Shown one piece after another: positions 8,220 to 17,900 of a DNA stretch of 30,917 nucleotides; position 1 is the stretch's first letter; each line of letters starts with the position of its first letter. A model generated the notes under the pieces. The model was not told the origin of the DNA, did no database searches, and worked only from the letters and a program-made list of their open reading frames with translations. Source of the stretch: a virus; the IMG/VR virus record IMGVR_UViG_3300044639_001488, positions 1 to 30,917 of that record; one strand, 5' to 3'. A program made the position numbers and the translations under genes.

Positions 8220-10415
8220 ATGCCAGCACCAGTTTTACAGGTAAAAAGGGGTGCTTTATCAAATCTGCCAGGTTTAAGAGCAGGTGAACCAGCCTTTACT
8301 ACAGATACATTTGATTTTTATGTAGGTATTAACAGCACAACAAACAATAATAAGTTTGTAGGTTCCCATAGATATTGGACCAAAGAAACTGCTTCTAAAG
8401 GTAGTGGAATTAACCTTGTAGAAGCAACTGGAGGTTCAGATTTTATTACTCTTGCATCTCCAGCATCTGTTGGAGCTGCAGTTACTTATTATTTTCCTGC
8501 TACTCAGGGAATTAATGGTACAGTTTTAACTAATGATGGAAGTGGAAATCTTTCTTGGGGAAGTGGTTCTAATAATGCTATTTTTAGTGGCATCACAACA
8601 TTTTCAGATACCACTGACTCCACTGATAAAGACACTGGAGCAATTATTGTAGAAGGTGGTATTGGGGTAGAAAAGAGCGTTAATATTGGTGGAAATCTTA
8701 ATGTCACTGGATTATCAACATTCAATGGATTAGTTGTTGGTAACAATGGCATTAATGTCTCTGGATTTTCGACAATTTATAATTTACATGTTACTACTGG
8801 ATTAAATGTTGGAGGAAAATTAGACCTTGATGGTGTTCTTGATGCTGGAAATGATGCAGTATTTGCAGGAATTACATCATTTACCAATCAAACACAATCA
8901 ACAACCTATGATGATGGTGCAGTAGTTCTTGATGGTGGATTAGGAGTTCAAAAAAATGTTAATATTGGTGGAAATCTTGATGTTGCTGGAAATGTCACTA
9001 TTGGGGGAACCACCATTGTATTGCGTGGTCAAGATGTTTTCATTCAAAACAAAGATATTGTTTTAGGGTATACAACAAGTGTTACTGGACAAGACATTTC
9101 TAATGATGACACAGCAAATCATGCTGGTGTTGCCATTGCATCGACAATAGGAAGTCCATTAGTTTCATTTGTTGCAACTGGAATTAATACTCTTCCAGAT
9201 ACTTATAAGCAAATGATGTGGTTCAAGAGTGGAACTCTTGGATTCTCTACTGATGCTTTTGCCTTTAACTATGGACTTGCCATTGGCACCACAACAATGG
9301 CAAATGGTGTTCGTCTTGCTGTTGGTTCAGGCATTACAATGTCTGATGATTCCATTTCAGCAACTAATGGATACTTTACAAATATTTCAGCATCTAATAT
9401 TACTGGTACTGCATCAACTGCAACCAGAGCAACTACAGTAGATACAACAGGAACTTCATCTAATGCTGATTACTATGTAACTTTTGTTGATACTCTCTCA
9501 GGTCAAACTGGTGAAACTTTAAGAGTTGGTGCAGGATTATCAGTCAATCCTTCTACTGGAGATGTAAAAGTTTCTAATTCTTTAAGTGTTACTAATAATG
9601 CAAACATAACTGGGATTGCAACTGTAGGAACATTTAAGTTAAGTGGAACTTCTGGTATTGGAATTACTGGTATTTCTGCAAGCACTGCACTTGTAGAAAA
9701 TAGCAATAGTTACTTACCAACTCAAGCAGCAGTCAAGGCATATGTAGATGCTGTTGATGTAACTCTTGGTCTTAATGCTGATACTGGTGGCCCAAGTACA
9801 GTTAATACTTCACAAACACTGACTATCAGTGGAACTGCTAATGAAGTTAATACTTCAGTTTCTGGACAAACAGTCACTGTTGGACTTCCAGATACAGTTA
9901 ATATTACAACTTTACTTGATGTCCCAACTATTGAAGTTACTGATGTTAAAGCAAAGGATGGAACTACCTCAATTACAATTACTAATGGGACAGGTGCAGT
10001 AGGATTTGCTAATAGTGTTACTATCAGTGGAGACTTATATGTTCTTGGAACAGCTACTGAAGTCAACACATCAACATTGAAAGTTGAGGATACTTTAGTT
10101 GATTTAGGTCTTGTTAATGATAATGGTGTTCTTGTTCCCCCATCTTCAGATTTAAACCTTGATATTGGTATTTTACTTAATTGGTATAGTGGTTCTGCTA
10201 AGAAAGCATCACTGTATTGGGATGATAGTGCACAAAGAGTTGGTATTGCATCAGATGTAACTGAATCTACTGGAGTACTGACTGCAAATGCTTATGCTGC
10301 AGTTGAAATTGGAGCACTTTGGGTCACTGATTGTGCAGGAACTTCACAAGTCATTTCTTGCACTGGTGCAGAAAGATTCTTAAATAACATTACAGTCGAT
10401 GCTGGAACTTTCTGA
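8220..10415 (+). CDS. Modular tail fibre protein (731 aa)
   Basis: The N-terminus (VLQVKRGALSNLPGLRAGEP) matches the short adaptor-like segment also found at the start of the 2091-residue fibre at 14968 (VKR, then L..GE.A, then a Y/F-V-G strand), suggesting a shared attachment fold. Residues about 125-260 hold two copies of a shaft repeat of the form GITxFxxxTxST...DGA...GGxGVxKxVNIGGNLxV. Residues about 262-380 contain the module NKDIVLGYTTSVTGQDIS through LPDTYKQMMWFKSG, paralogous to a module in the 2091-residue fibre. The C-terminus ends with a WYSGSAKKASLYWDDSAQRV segment and a short Cys-containing end. The protein is probably a trimeric fibre; there is no S74 domain here. Its stop overlaps the next start by one base. 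Confidence 0.78.
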   Translation: MPAPVLQVKRGALSNLPGLRAGEPAFTTDTFDFYVGINSTTNNNKFVGSHRYWTKETASKGSGINLVEATGGSDFITLASPASVGAAVTYYFPATQGINGTVLTNDGSGNLSWGSGSNNAIFSGITTFSDTTDSTDKDTGAIIVEGGIGVEKSVNIGGNLNVTGLSTFNGLVVGNNGINVSGFSTIYNLHVTTGLNVGGKLDLDGVLDAGNDAVFAGITSFTNQTQSTTYDDGAVVLDGGLGVQKNVNIGGNLDVAGNVTIGGTTIVLRGQDVFIQNKDIVLGYTTSVTGQDISNDDTANHAGVAIASTIGSPLVSFVATGINTLPDTYKQMMWFKSGTLGFSTDAFAFNYGLAIGTTTMANGVRLAVGSGITMSDDSISATNGYFTNISASNITGTASTATRATTVDTTGTSSNADYYVTFVDTLSGQTGETLRVGAGLSVNPSTGDVKVSNSLSVTNNANITGIATVGTFKLSGTSGIGITGISASTALVENSNSYLPTQAAVKAYVDAVDVTLGLNADTGGPSTVNTSQTLTISGTANEVNTSVSGQTVTVGLPDTVNITTLLDVPTIEVTDVKAKDGTTSITITNGTGAVGFANSVTISGDLYVLGTATEVNTSTLKVEDTLVDLGLVNDNGVLVPPSSDLNLDIGILLNWYSGSAKKASLYWDDSAQRVGIASDVTESTGVLTANAYAAVEIGALWVTDCAGTSQVISCTGAERFLNNITVDAGTF

Positions 10416-10600
10416 TGAATGATATTGATTATCAAGCTTTGTTATCTGCATATCAAAAAAAAGTTTCTGAACTTTCTAATCAAGTTGTAGTTTATGAAGC
10501 TAAAATTAATTCTTTGTCATCTACTATAAGTGAATTGAATATTGAACTTGATAAACTAAAAAAATCCAAAACAAATGTAAAAAAGGAAAGTGATTTTTAA
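10415..10600 (+). CDS. Small coiled-coil protein (61 aa)
   Basis: The ATG at 10415 uses the last base of the upstream TGA, so translation is likely coupled to the 731-residue fibre. The 61 residues show a continuous heptad-like pattern of Leu, Val and Ile from about residue 5 to 50 (LLSAYQKKVSELSNQVVVYE and onwards) and end in a Lys-rich tail. That fits a parallel trimeric coiled coil. By context it could be a fibre trimerisation clamp, a whisker-like piece or an assembly chaperone, but no sequence family can be named. Confidence 0.7.
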   Translation: MNDIDYQALLSAYQKKVSELSNQVVVYEAKINSLSSTISELNIELDKLKKSKTNVKKESDF

Positions 10601-10602
10601 TT

Positions 10603-12123
10603 ATGGCACTTGGTCACTCACCACGAATAGTCACTGATGGAATGGTGCTGTATTTGGATGCAGCAAATCCAAAGAACTATAATCTCACAGAGGTTGAAGT
10701 TCTTGTGGTTGCTGGTGGTGGCGGAGGAGGATCCTTTAATGGTGGTGGTGGTGGTGCTGGCGGTTTAATATACAATAGAAACTTTGCCGTAACTCCTGGT
10801 TCTGCAATTACTGTAACTGTAGGTGCCGGTGGTATTGGTGATGGAAGACCAGGAAACGGTGCTACTGGTGCTAGTGGAGCAGTGGGAACTAATGGGGGAA
10901 ATTCTGTATTTGGATCATTAACTGCTATTGGTGGTGGAGTTGGTGCATCTTATTCTGTAAGAACTTCTGGAGTATCTGGCGGATCTGGCGGGGGAAGTTG
11001 GGGGGCATTAAATTTTGCTAGTGGAACTGCTGGTCAAGGTAATGCTGGAGGAGGTGGATATCCTATAGGAAATAACTATACCGAAACTGCTGGAGGAGGT
11101 GGAGGTGCCGGAAGTAGTGGTGTTGATGGAGGAACATCTTCAAATCAACCTGGTGCTGGAGGACTTGGATTATTATTCAATATTAGTGGTAGTGTCCAAT
11201 TTTATGCTGCTGGTGGTGGTGCTGGAGCAAATAGATTGGGTGGGTCTGCTTTAGGTGGGAGTGGGATAGGTGGAAATGGTGGCACCACATCATCATTAGC
11301 AGGTGTGGCAGGAGTTTCTAATACTGGTAGTGGAGGTGGTGGCGCTGCTTATAACGGGTTTCCGGGTTCATCTGCTGACGGTGGTGCAGGTGGTTCAGGA
11401 ATAGTAATAGTAAGATATCAAGGACCGCAAAAGGCAATAGGTGGAACGGTAACATCAGTTGGTGGTTATACAATTCATACCTTTACAACTGTTGGTTCTA
11501 CTACATTTACCCCATTAGTTGCCACAAATAACTCTGCAATTCTTGGACTTTCAGATTTTTCTGGTAGAGGTAACTTTGGAACTTCAGTAAATGGACCGAC
11601 TTATAATAGTGCTAATGCTGGTTCTTTGAGTTTTGATGGGACTGATGATTATGTTACTACAGGATTTACTAGAGGAACTTTAGGAAATTACTTAACATTG
11701 ATTACCTGGTATAAGTATACTGGAACTGCAGGAAGAACTTATTCTGCTATAATAGGAGGCAAAGAAGCAGCCACTGAATTTTTCATAGGAAAAAACACTG
11801 GCAATACAGATATTGGAGTACAAGATGGAAACTATTATAGTAATTTTGTAACTGGTAGTAATGCTTTTGATGGAAACTGGCATCAAATTGTATATTCTTA
11901 CGATAATGGAACTGGAAAAATATATTTGGATGGCACATTAAAAAACACCAATTCTTTCAGTAAGTGTAATGATGCAGAAGAAATAATAATTGGAGGTGAA
12001 ACTGAAAGTAGTGGTTTTTATTTTAATGGAAATATTTCTCAAGTTTCTTTTTATAATCGTGTTCTAACAGCAACAGAAATCCAACAAAACTTTAATGCTC
12101 TTAGAGGCAGATTTGGAATCTAA
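10603..12123 (+). CDS. Glycine-rich domain plus LamG-like lectin protein (506 aa)
   Basis: The chain begins with PRIVTDGMVLYLDAANPKNY, the signature start of phage LamG/concanavalin-like proteins. At about residue 31 a glycine-rich block is inserted (VEVLVVAGGGGGG, many GG runs), closing at about residue 270 with GIVIVRYQGPQ. This matches the glycine-rich tail-tip domains that pack as polyglycine helices in T4-like fibre adhesins. From about residue 310 the LamG jellyroll resumes (NGPTYNSANAGSLSFDGTDD, WYKYTGTAG, GNWHQIVYSYD) and ends with EIQQNFNALRGRFGI. It is most likely a host-binding virion protein. It starts 2 bp after the upstream stop. LamG domains commonly bind glycans, but the ligand here is unknown. 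Confidence 0.78.
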   Translation: MALGHSPRIVTDGMVLYLDAANPKNYNLTEVEVLVVAGGGGGGSFNGGGGGAGGLIYNRNFAVTPGSAITVTVGAGGIGDGRPGNGATGASGAVGTNGGNSVFGSLTAIGGGVGASYSVRTSGVSGGSGGGSWGALNFASGTAGQGNAGGGGYPIGNNYTETAGGGGGAGSSGVDGGTSSNQPGAGGLGLLFNISGSVQFYAAGGGAGANRLGGSALGGSGIGGNGGTTSSLAGVAGVSNTGSGGGGAAYNGFPGSSADGGAGGSGIVIVRYQGPQKAIGGTVTSVGGYTIHTFTTVGSTTFTPLVATNNSAILGLSDFSGRGNFGTSVNGPTYNSANAGSLSFDGTDDYVTTGFTRGTLGNYLTLITWYKYTGTAGRTYSAIIGGKEAATEFFIGKNTGNTDIGVQDGNYYSNFVTGSNAFDGNWHQIVYSYDNGTGKIYLDGTLKNTNSFSKCNDAEEIIIGGETESSGFYFNGNISQVSFYNRVLTATEIQQNFNALRGRFGI

Positions 12124-12126
12124 ATA
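12119..12126 (+). promoter_or_regulatory. Possible late promoter core TCTAAATA
   Basis: TCTAAATA overlaps the TAA stop at 12121-12123 and lies 26 nt before the ATG at 12153. It has 7 of 8 matches to TATAAATA. The leader contains GAGAAACTGA, similar to the leader before 8220. Confidence 0.4.
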
Positions 12127-12152
12127 ACAAAATAAAGAGAAACTGAAAGGGA

Positions 12153-13850
12153 ATGGGAATATCTTATAATCCAAGAATAGTTACTGATGGTCTTGTATTA
12201 GCACTTGATGGTGCAAATTTAAAAAGTTATAGTCAAAATGTTTTTCCTTATCCACTAGATGGATATTCTTGGGGAACCAGTGGATATCAAATGACAGTAT
12301 CTAGAGATACTTCAACTTCAAGTCCAGTTGGAAATTCTCCCTTAAAATTAGTAACATCAGGAACTTCTGCATATACTAATACATATAATTCACTCCCATT
12401 TACTTTATCTCCTGCTGCACAAGGACAAACTTGGACATTTAGTTTTTGGGTAAAAGGAAGTTCATCATTCTCAGCATCTATGCTAATATTTGAGTCTAAC
12501 TCAAGTGGAAATTATACTGCATATGGACAACCTTATTATAGTGTAACTACAGAATGGACTCGTGTTTCTGGTAGTTATACTATGACACAAGCAACTACTG
12601 CTGGAGTACAAGTTAGAATAGATTGTTATGTTAATGGTGTGACACTATGGGTTGATGGATTTCAGTTAGAAAAAGCAAGTTCTGCATCTTCATTTAATTC
12701 TATATCAAATACAAATGGAACCACTTGGAGAGATTTGATTGGTAATGGGAATACAGGAACTCTTACAAATGGACCGACTTATAGTAGTGCTAATAATGGG
12801 TCTATTGTTTTTGATGGTGTTGATGATAGAATTGAATGTGGAACTTTCAGTGTTCCATATTTGACTGTTTCAACTTGGGTATATAAAACATCATCAGCAA
12901 CTAATCAAGGAATTTGTAGAAAAGAAACTGGATGGGCAGTGTCGCAATATAATGGAACTTTACAAGTAGCACCAGGAACTAGTTGGACTTTTTATGATAC
13001 TGGATATACAATTCCATTAAACACTTGGGTCAATATTGTTTATACTTATAGTGGTACTGGAACAACTGGTTCTCAAACTGTCTACATAAATGGTTCTAGT
13101 ATATACAGCACTACTGCTGGTTCTGGTCCCATAACTGCAAATTCAAATGCAGTTAGAGTTGGATTTGACGATAATAATTGGTTTTGGGGTGGAAGAATAT
13201 CAAACACACAAATATACAACAGAGCACTCTCGGCATCAGAAATCCAACAAAACTATAATGCTCTTAAAGGAAGATATGAAAAGGGAGGAATAAACAATCC
13301 ATTCACCAGTCCAACAGAAGCAAGATTATTGGGTTACACAAGTGGAGACTATTACTTCAAATCTGGAAGTATGTCTTCTCCACAATTACTTGAATTCCAA
13401 AGAGATTATTATGAAAATAGAGGATGGGTTTGTGTCTTTAGGTCTCCATATCGTTCTACTGCAACTACCAATAAGATTGATTTGAATATTCCTATGGATG
13501 GTCTTTTGGTCCAAAGAGATACATTAGATTTAAGAGGAGCAGTGTATTGGTCAACTCCAATTACTTATAATACTGTTCTTGGGTCAGGAAATAATACTGC
13601 AGATAGTGGAACTGGATATGCAGGGTCTAATGCTCGTAGAGTTATGCTTGGAGGTGGTGGAGGTCATGGCATTTATCGTACAGATCAATCCCAATGTAAT
13701 TGGGGAAATTCCACAGGTGCAATTGGTGCTGGTTGGGATGGTGTTAATTGCGGATCTTTCCCTAATGATTTAGTTTGGGGAACTGGAAATGCCAATCCAG
13801 CATATGAGAACAGAAGTGGCACTTGGTCTCACTGGATTACTTGGAGTTGA
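12153..13850 (+). CDS. LamG-like adhesin with CBM-like and unknown C-terminal domains (565 aa)
   Basis: It opens with PRIVTDGLVLALDGANLKSY as in the neighbouring LamG proteins. Residues about 28-178 look like a carbohydrate-binding-module-type beta-sandwich, with the pattern WTFSFWVKGSSSF then TEWTRVSGSYT then LWVDGFQLEKAS. Residues about 190-373 are the LamG jellyroll (NGPTYSSANNGSIVFDGVDD, VSTWVYK, NTWVNIVYTYSGTG, EIQQNYNALKGRYE). Where its paralogues stop, this protein continues with about 190 extra residues. That region is rich in Trp, Gly and Asn, with LLEFQRDYYENRGWVCVFRS, a RRVMLGGGGGHGIYR segment and a C-terminal SGTWSHWITWS; I do not recognise the fold, although it looks extracellular and ligand-binding. 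GGGA at 12149-12152 directly precedes the ATG, too close to be an ideal Shine-Dalgarno site. Confidence 0.75.
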   Translation: MGISYNPRIVTDGLVLALDGANLKSYSQNVFPYPLDGYSWGTSGYQMTVSRDTSTSSPVGNSPLKLVTSGTSAYTNTYNSLPFTLSPAAQGQTWTFSFWVKGSSSFSASMLIFESNSSGNYTAYGQPYYSVTTEWTRVSGSYTMTQATTAGVQVRIDCYVNGVTLWVDGFQLEKASSASSFNSISNTNGTTWRDLIGNGNTGTLTNGPTYSSANNGSIVFDGVDDRIECGTFSVPYLTVSTWVYKTSSATNQGICRKETGWAVSQYNGTLQVAPGTSWTFYDTGYTIPLNTWVNIVYTYSGTGTTGSQTVYINGSSIYSTTAGSGPITANSNAVRVGFDDNNWFWGGRISNTQIYNRALSASEIQQNYNALKGRYEKGGINNPFTSPTEARLLGYTSGDYYFKSGSMSSPQLLEFQRDYYENRGWVCVFRSPYRSTATTNKIDLNIPMDGLLVQRDTLDLRGAVYWSTPITYNTVLGSGNNTADSGTGYAGSNARRVMLGGGGGHGIYRTDQSQCNWGNSTGAIGAGWDGVNCGSFPNDLVWGTGNANPAYENRSGTWSHWITWS

Positions 13851-13852
13851 AA

Positions 13853-13860
13853 TATAAATA
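13853..13860 (+). promoter_or_regulatory. T4-type late promoter core TATAAATA
   Basis: An exact TATAAATA two bases after the stop of the 565-residue gene and 11 nt before the ATG at 13872. If it is active at the usual distance, the transcript would have an almost absent leader. Confidence 0.65.
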
Positions 13861-13871
13861 CCTAAAAAACT

Positions 13872-14201
13872 ATGTACGAATCAAGAAACTTTGCAATCTT
13901 CTCAACAACAGAAATTGATAAGATTGATTTCTCTCAAGTATGCGAAACAAGTGCAGAAACTCTACGCAGATCGGTTTCTGGTACTAAAACTTTCGTAAAG
14001 TGGGATCAAGGACCTTATGACCCAACACCTTATGAAATTACAAACGCAGAGACAAACGAAATAGAAACAATCATACCACAAGAACCACAACCACCAAGTT
14101 TTATTAGTGAACTCACAACACTTGAAGGGATTTATAGTTACACAGAGATTTTAGAGATATTGAGTGGTGAGGAATGGGTGAGTATTATGGAGGGTATGTA
14201 A
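13872..14201 (+). CDS. Conserved-type small fibre-locus protein (109 aa)
   Basis: A 109-residue protein starting MYESRNFAIFSTTEIDKIDF and containing a Pro-rich acidic middle (IIPQEPQPPSF), followed by an amphipathic C-terminal segment (TYSYTEILEILSGEEW type). Small single-domain proteins of this kind are interspersed between lectin-like fibre genes in T4-like cyanophages; an assembly-chaperone role is possible but unproven. No catalytic or metal-binding pattern is visible. It has its own late promoter core at 13853, and its stop lies one base before the GTG start of the next gene. Confidence 0.65.
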   Translation: MYESRNFAIFSTTEIDKIDFSQVCETSAETLRRSVSGTKTFVKWDQGPYDPTPYEITNAETNEIETIIPQEPQPPSFISELTTLEGIYSYTEILEILSGEEWVSIMEGM

Positions 14202-14202
14202 G

Positions 14203-14901
14203 GTGGGTGTTTATGGTGGACCTACTAATTCTTGGATAAATCTAAGTCCTTCTAATTCACTAAATGGTTTAGTGACTAGTGGATTAGTTCTTGCTCTTGA
14301 TGCTGGTAGGACTTTAAGTTATCCTGGTTCTGGAACCACTTGGACTGATTTGAGTGGTAATGGTAATACAGGAACACTGACGAATGGACCGACTTATAGT
14401 AGTGCGAATTTTGGGTCTATTGTTTTTGATGGGGTTGATGATAAAGTATCAACAAACTATAAACCTTCTGGAGCAAGAAGTTATTTTATTTGGGTCAAAT
14501 TTAGTTCTCTTACACATCCTTCTGGTTATCAACTGTCTGGAACTCAAGAAGTCAATGCCTATACTTACATAGGAATAGAAAATGGTGGTGGTGTATATTA
14601 TTATGCTGGCGCAAATACTGGAGGAAACATTGGAAATCCAGTGACGGTTAATACTTGGGTAAATCTTGGATTTGTTTTGAATGCAGATGGTTCAAGAATT
14701 GTATATAAAAATGGAGTAAATATTCACTCTAATACTGGTGGTCTTGGCGGAACAGCAACACTAGAATTTTCAGTAGGTTGTATTAATAATAATTACCACG
14801 TAAATGGAAACATAGCACAAGTCTCAATATACAACAGAGCACTCTCCGCAGCAGAAATCCAACAAAACTTTAATGCCACTCGTTCAAGATTTGGAATCTA
14901 A
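14203..14901 (+). CDS. LamG-like lectin-domain protein (232 aa)
   Basis: The start is GTG at 14203, supported by GGAGGG at 14189-14194 and by its position immediately behind the upstream stop. Residues about 25-45 carry LVTSGLVLALDAGRTLSYPG and the LamG core follows (TWTDLSGNGNTGTLTNGPTY, SIVFDGVDD, FVLNADGSRIVYKNG), ending with EIQQNFNATRSRFGI. The whole protein is little more than one LamG jellyroll, making it the minimal version of the three LamG paralogues at this locus. Nucleotide identity with the 12153 gene is very high around the NGPTY...FDGVDD segment, which suggests recent duplication or gene conversion. It is probably a host-surface glycan binder. Confidence 0.75.
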   Translation: MGVYGGPTNSWINLSPSNSLNGLVTSGLVLALDAGRTLSYPGSGTTWTDLSGNGNTGTLTNGPTYSSANFGSIVFDGVDDKVSTNYKPSGARSYFIWVKFSSLTHPSGYQLSGTQEVNAYTYIGIENGGGVYYYAGANTGGNIGNPVTVNTWVNLGFVLNADGSRIVYKNGVNIHSNTGGLGGTATLEFSVGCINNNYHVNGNIAQVSIYNRALSAAEIQQNFNATRSRFGI

Positions 14902-14906
14902 ACTCA

Positions 14907-14914
14907 TCTAAATA
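14907..14914 (+). promoter_or_regulatory. Possible late promoter core TCTAAATA
   Basis: TCTAAATA (7 of 8) lies in the 66-bp gap upstream of the giant fibre gene, 53 nt before its ATG and just before an 18-bp palindrome. Confidence 0.35.
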
Positions 14915-14920
14915 ATCAAT

Positions 14921-14938
14921 AACTCTTATATAAGAGTT
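14921..14938 (+). promoter_or_regulatory. Perfect 18-bp palindrome AACTCTTATATAAGAGTT
   Basis: A perfect inverted repeat with no loop, centred on TATA, in the leader of the 2091-residue fibre gene. It is not followed by a T-run, so it is not a typical terminator. It could be a hairpin in the mRNA leader or a DNA-binding dyad; function unknown. Confidence 0.5.
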
Positions 14939-14967
14939 TCTAAGGTATATACCACCACTGAGGATGA

Positions 14968-17900
14968 ATGAATACAAATCCTATAGTAAGAGTTAAACGT
15001 TCATTAGTTCAAGGCAAAGTACCTGAAATAACTCAACTTGGATTAGGTGAGTTAGCGATTAACCACTATGATGGAAAATTATTCATTCGTCAGGATACTC
15101 TTGGTGTTGGTATTGGAACTACTGTAGTTCAACTTGGAAATGTAGGACCTCAAGGGGCTCAAGGTTCTACAGGTGCTCAAGGTACTGCAGGAGCACAAGG
15201 AGTACAGGGAACTGCAGGAGCACAAGGAGCACAAGGAGCACAAGGAGCTCAAGGTGCTGTAGGAGCACAAGGTGCTCAAGGATTTCAAGGACCTCAAGGT
15301 GCTCAAGGAGCACAGGGAACTGCAGGAGCACAAGGTGCTCAAGGTACTGCAGGAGCACAAGGAGCACAGGGAACTGCAGGAGCACAAGGTGCACAGGGAA
15401 CTGCAGGAGCACAAGGTGCTCAAGGATTTCAAGGACCTCAAGGTGCTCAAGGAGCACAAGGTACTGCAGGAGCTCAAGGTGCTCAAGGTACTGCAGGAGC
15501 ACAAGGAGATCAAGGTGCTGTAGGAGCACAAGGTGCTCAAGGATTTCAAGGACCTCAAGGTGCTCAAGGAGCACAGGGAACTGCAGGAGCTCAAGGATTT
15601 CAAGGACCTCAAGGTGCTCAAGGAGCACAGGGAACTGCAGGAGCACAGGGAACTGCAGGAGCTCAAGGATTTCAAGGACCTCAAGGTGCTCAAGGAGCAC
15701 AGGGAACTGCAGGAGCACAAGGAGCACAAGGAGCACAAGGAGCACAAGGAGCACAAGGAGCACAAGGAGCACAGGGAACTGCAGGAGCACAAGGAGCACA
15801 AGGAGCACAGGGAACTGCAGGAGCTCAAGGTGCTCAAGGTACTGCAGGATCTCAAGGAGCACAGGGAACTGCAGGAGCACAAGGTGCACAAGGAGTTACT
15901 GGTCCAGTAGCAGGTTCTGCAAATCAAGTAGTTTATAAAGATGCATCAAATATTGCAACAGGTTCAGGTAATTTAACTTTTGATGGTTCTAATCTTTATG
16001 TTGGAGGAAATATTACTGTCGGAGGAACTACAGCATTCCTTGCTGTAAATGAATTAAAAGTTACTGATAAAGATATTGTAGTTGGATATACAACTAATGT
16101 ATCTGGTGTTGAAATTTCAAATGATACTACTGCAAGTAGTGGTGGTATTGCAGTTGCTTCTACAATAGGAAGTCCTCTTATTAGTATGAATTCTGGTGGA
16201 GAACTCACACCAGATACTTATAAGCAACTAATGTGGTTCAAGTCTGGTGCTTTTACTGGACTGAATACTGATGCTTGGATATTTAACTATGGCGTTGGTA
16301 TTGGTTCAACTCAAATTCCTTATGGAGTGAGATTTGCTGCTGGTGGAATGCAAGTTACTGATACTACAATAACAACTCCACAACTCCAAGTAACTGGAAT
16401 CTCAACCTTCACAAATGGTCCAGTACTGATTGGAAGTGGAACTTCTACAGGAACAGCATCACAACCACTTCAAGTTACTGGTGGTGCTTATGTTTCTGGT
16501 AATGTCGGTATAGGAACCACAAATCCACAAACAAAACTTCAAATTAATGGAGTGTTGGGATTTGGTGCGAATAATAACGCAAGAATTGGTGATAGTACTA
16601 CTGGTGCTTCCATTACTAGTGGTACTAATAATATCTTTATTGGTGCTAATGCAGGAAACAGTAATAATACTGGAAGTTCTAATATATTCTTAGGTCAACT
16701 TGCGGGATTCTCCAACCAAGGTGGACTTAGTAATGTCTTCCTTGGTAGTTCGGCAGGATATACCAACACAGGAAGTTCTAATGTCTTCTTTGGAAGTAAT
16801 GCAGGATTCAATAACAGCAGTGGAGGTTCTAATAGTTTTATTGGTGTTGCTGCTGGAATTAGTAACCAAACTGGAAGTAATAATATTTTCCTTGGACCCA
16901 GAAGTGGTATTTCAGCAGCGGCATCTTATAAAGTTATAATTGGTAGTGGATACCTCTCTAATTATTTTGACTCTCCCAATACTACTAAGGATACTCAATT
17001 TGCTGTTGGTGTAAGAACTGATGCTAATGCAAGTAAGTATTGGTTAGTTGGTGATGAGAACTTTAATATTGGTATAGGAACCACAAATCCAGGAGCAGGA
17101 ATTAAACTTGATGTTGTTGGTGGAGAAATCAAGGCAGGTAGAATTGATACATTTAATGAAGGTGGTCAGTTAAGTTTTGGTAGAGCAACTGATAATGCAA
17201 CTGCTTGGTATATTGATGTTTATGGAAATACTTCAACACCAAATCTTCGTTTTGTTGATGTTAGTAATGCGGCAGTAAGAGCTCAAATTGATGGTTCTGG
17301 AAACTTTGTTTTTGAGAGTCCTATTGAATTAAATTCTACATTAAGGGACATTTATAATAATGTAGGTCTTGCTGGATCAGTTTTAAGTTCTACTGGTTCT
17401 GGTGTAAGTTGGATACCTGCTGCATCAGGTGCTCAAGGTGCAACAGGAGCTCAAGGTGCAAGAGGACCACAGGGACCTCAAGGTGCTCAAGGTGCTACAG
17501 GAGCTACAGGAGCACAAGGAGCACAAGGTTCTATAGGACCTCAAGGATCACAAGGAACTACAGGAGCACAAGGTGCTCAAGGTACTCAAGGTACTGCAGG
17601 AGCACAGGGTGCTACAGGATCTACAGGTGCTCAAGGATCTGCAGGAGCACAGGGAGCTACAGGATCTACAGGTGCTCAAGGATCTGCAGGTGCTCAAGGT
17701 GCTACAGGAGCTACAGGAGCACAAGGAGCACAAGGTTCTATAGGACCTCAAGGATCACAAGGAACTACAGGAGCACAAGGTGCACAAGGAGCTGCAGGTG
17801 CACAGGGAGCTACAGGATCTACAGGAGCTCAAGGTGCTACAGGATCTACAGGAGCTCAAGGTGCTACAGGATCTACAGGTGCTCAAGGATCTGCAGGAGC

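Noticed and set aside
15079-15927. Long antisense and frame-shifted ORFs across the collagen tracts (also near 4423-6825 and 17409-20797)
   Set aside because: They are low-complexity translations (Ser-Cys-Thr-Leu or Leu-Lys-Val-Leu-Gln runs) forced by the 9-bp repeat, with no start signals, and they lie wholly inside well-supported + strand genes.
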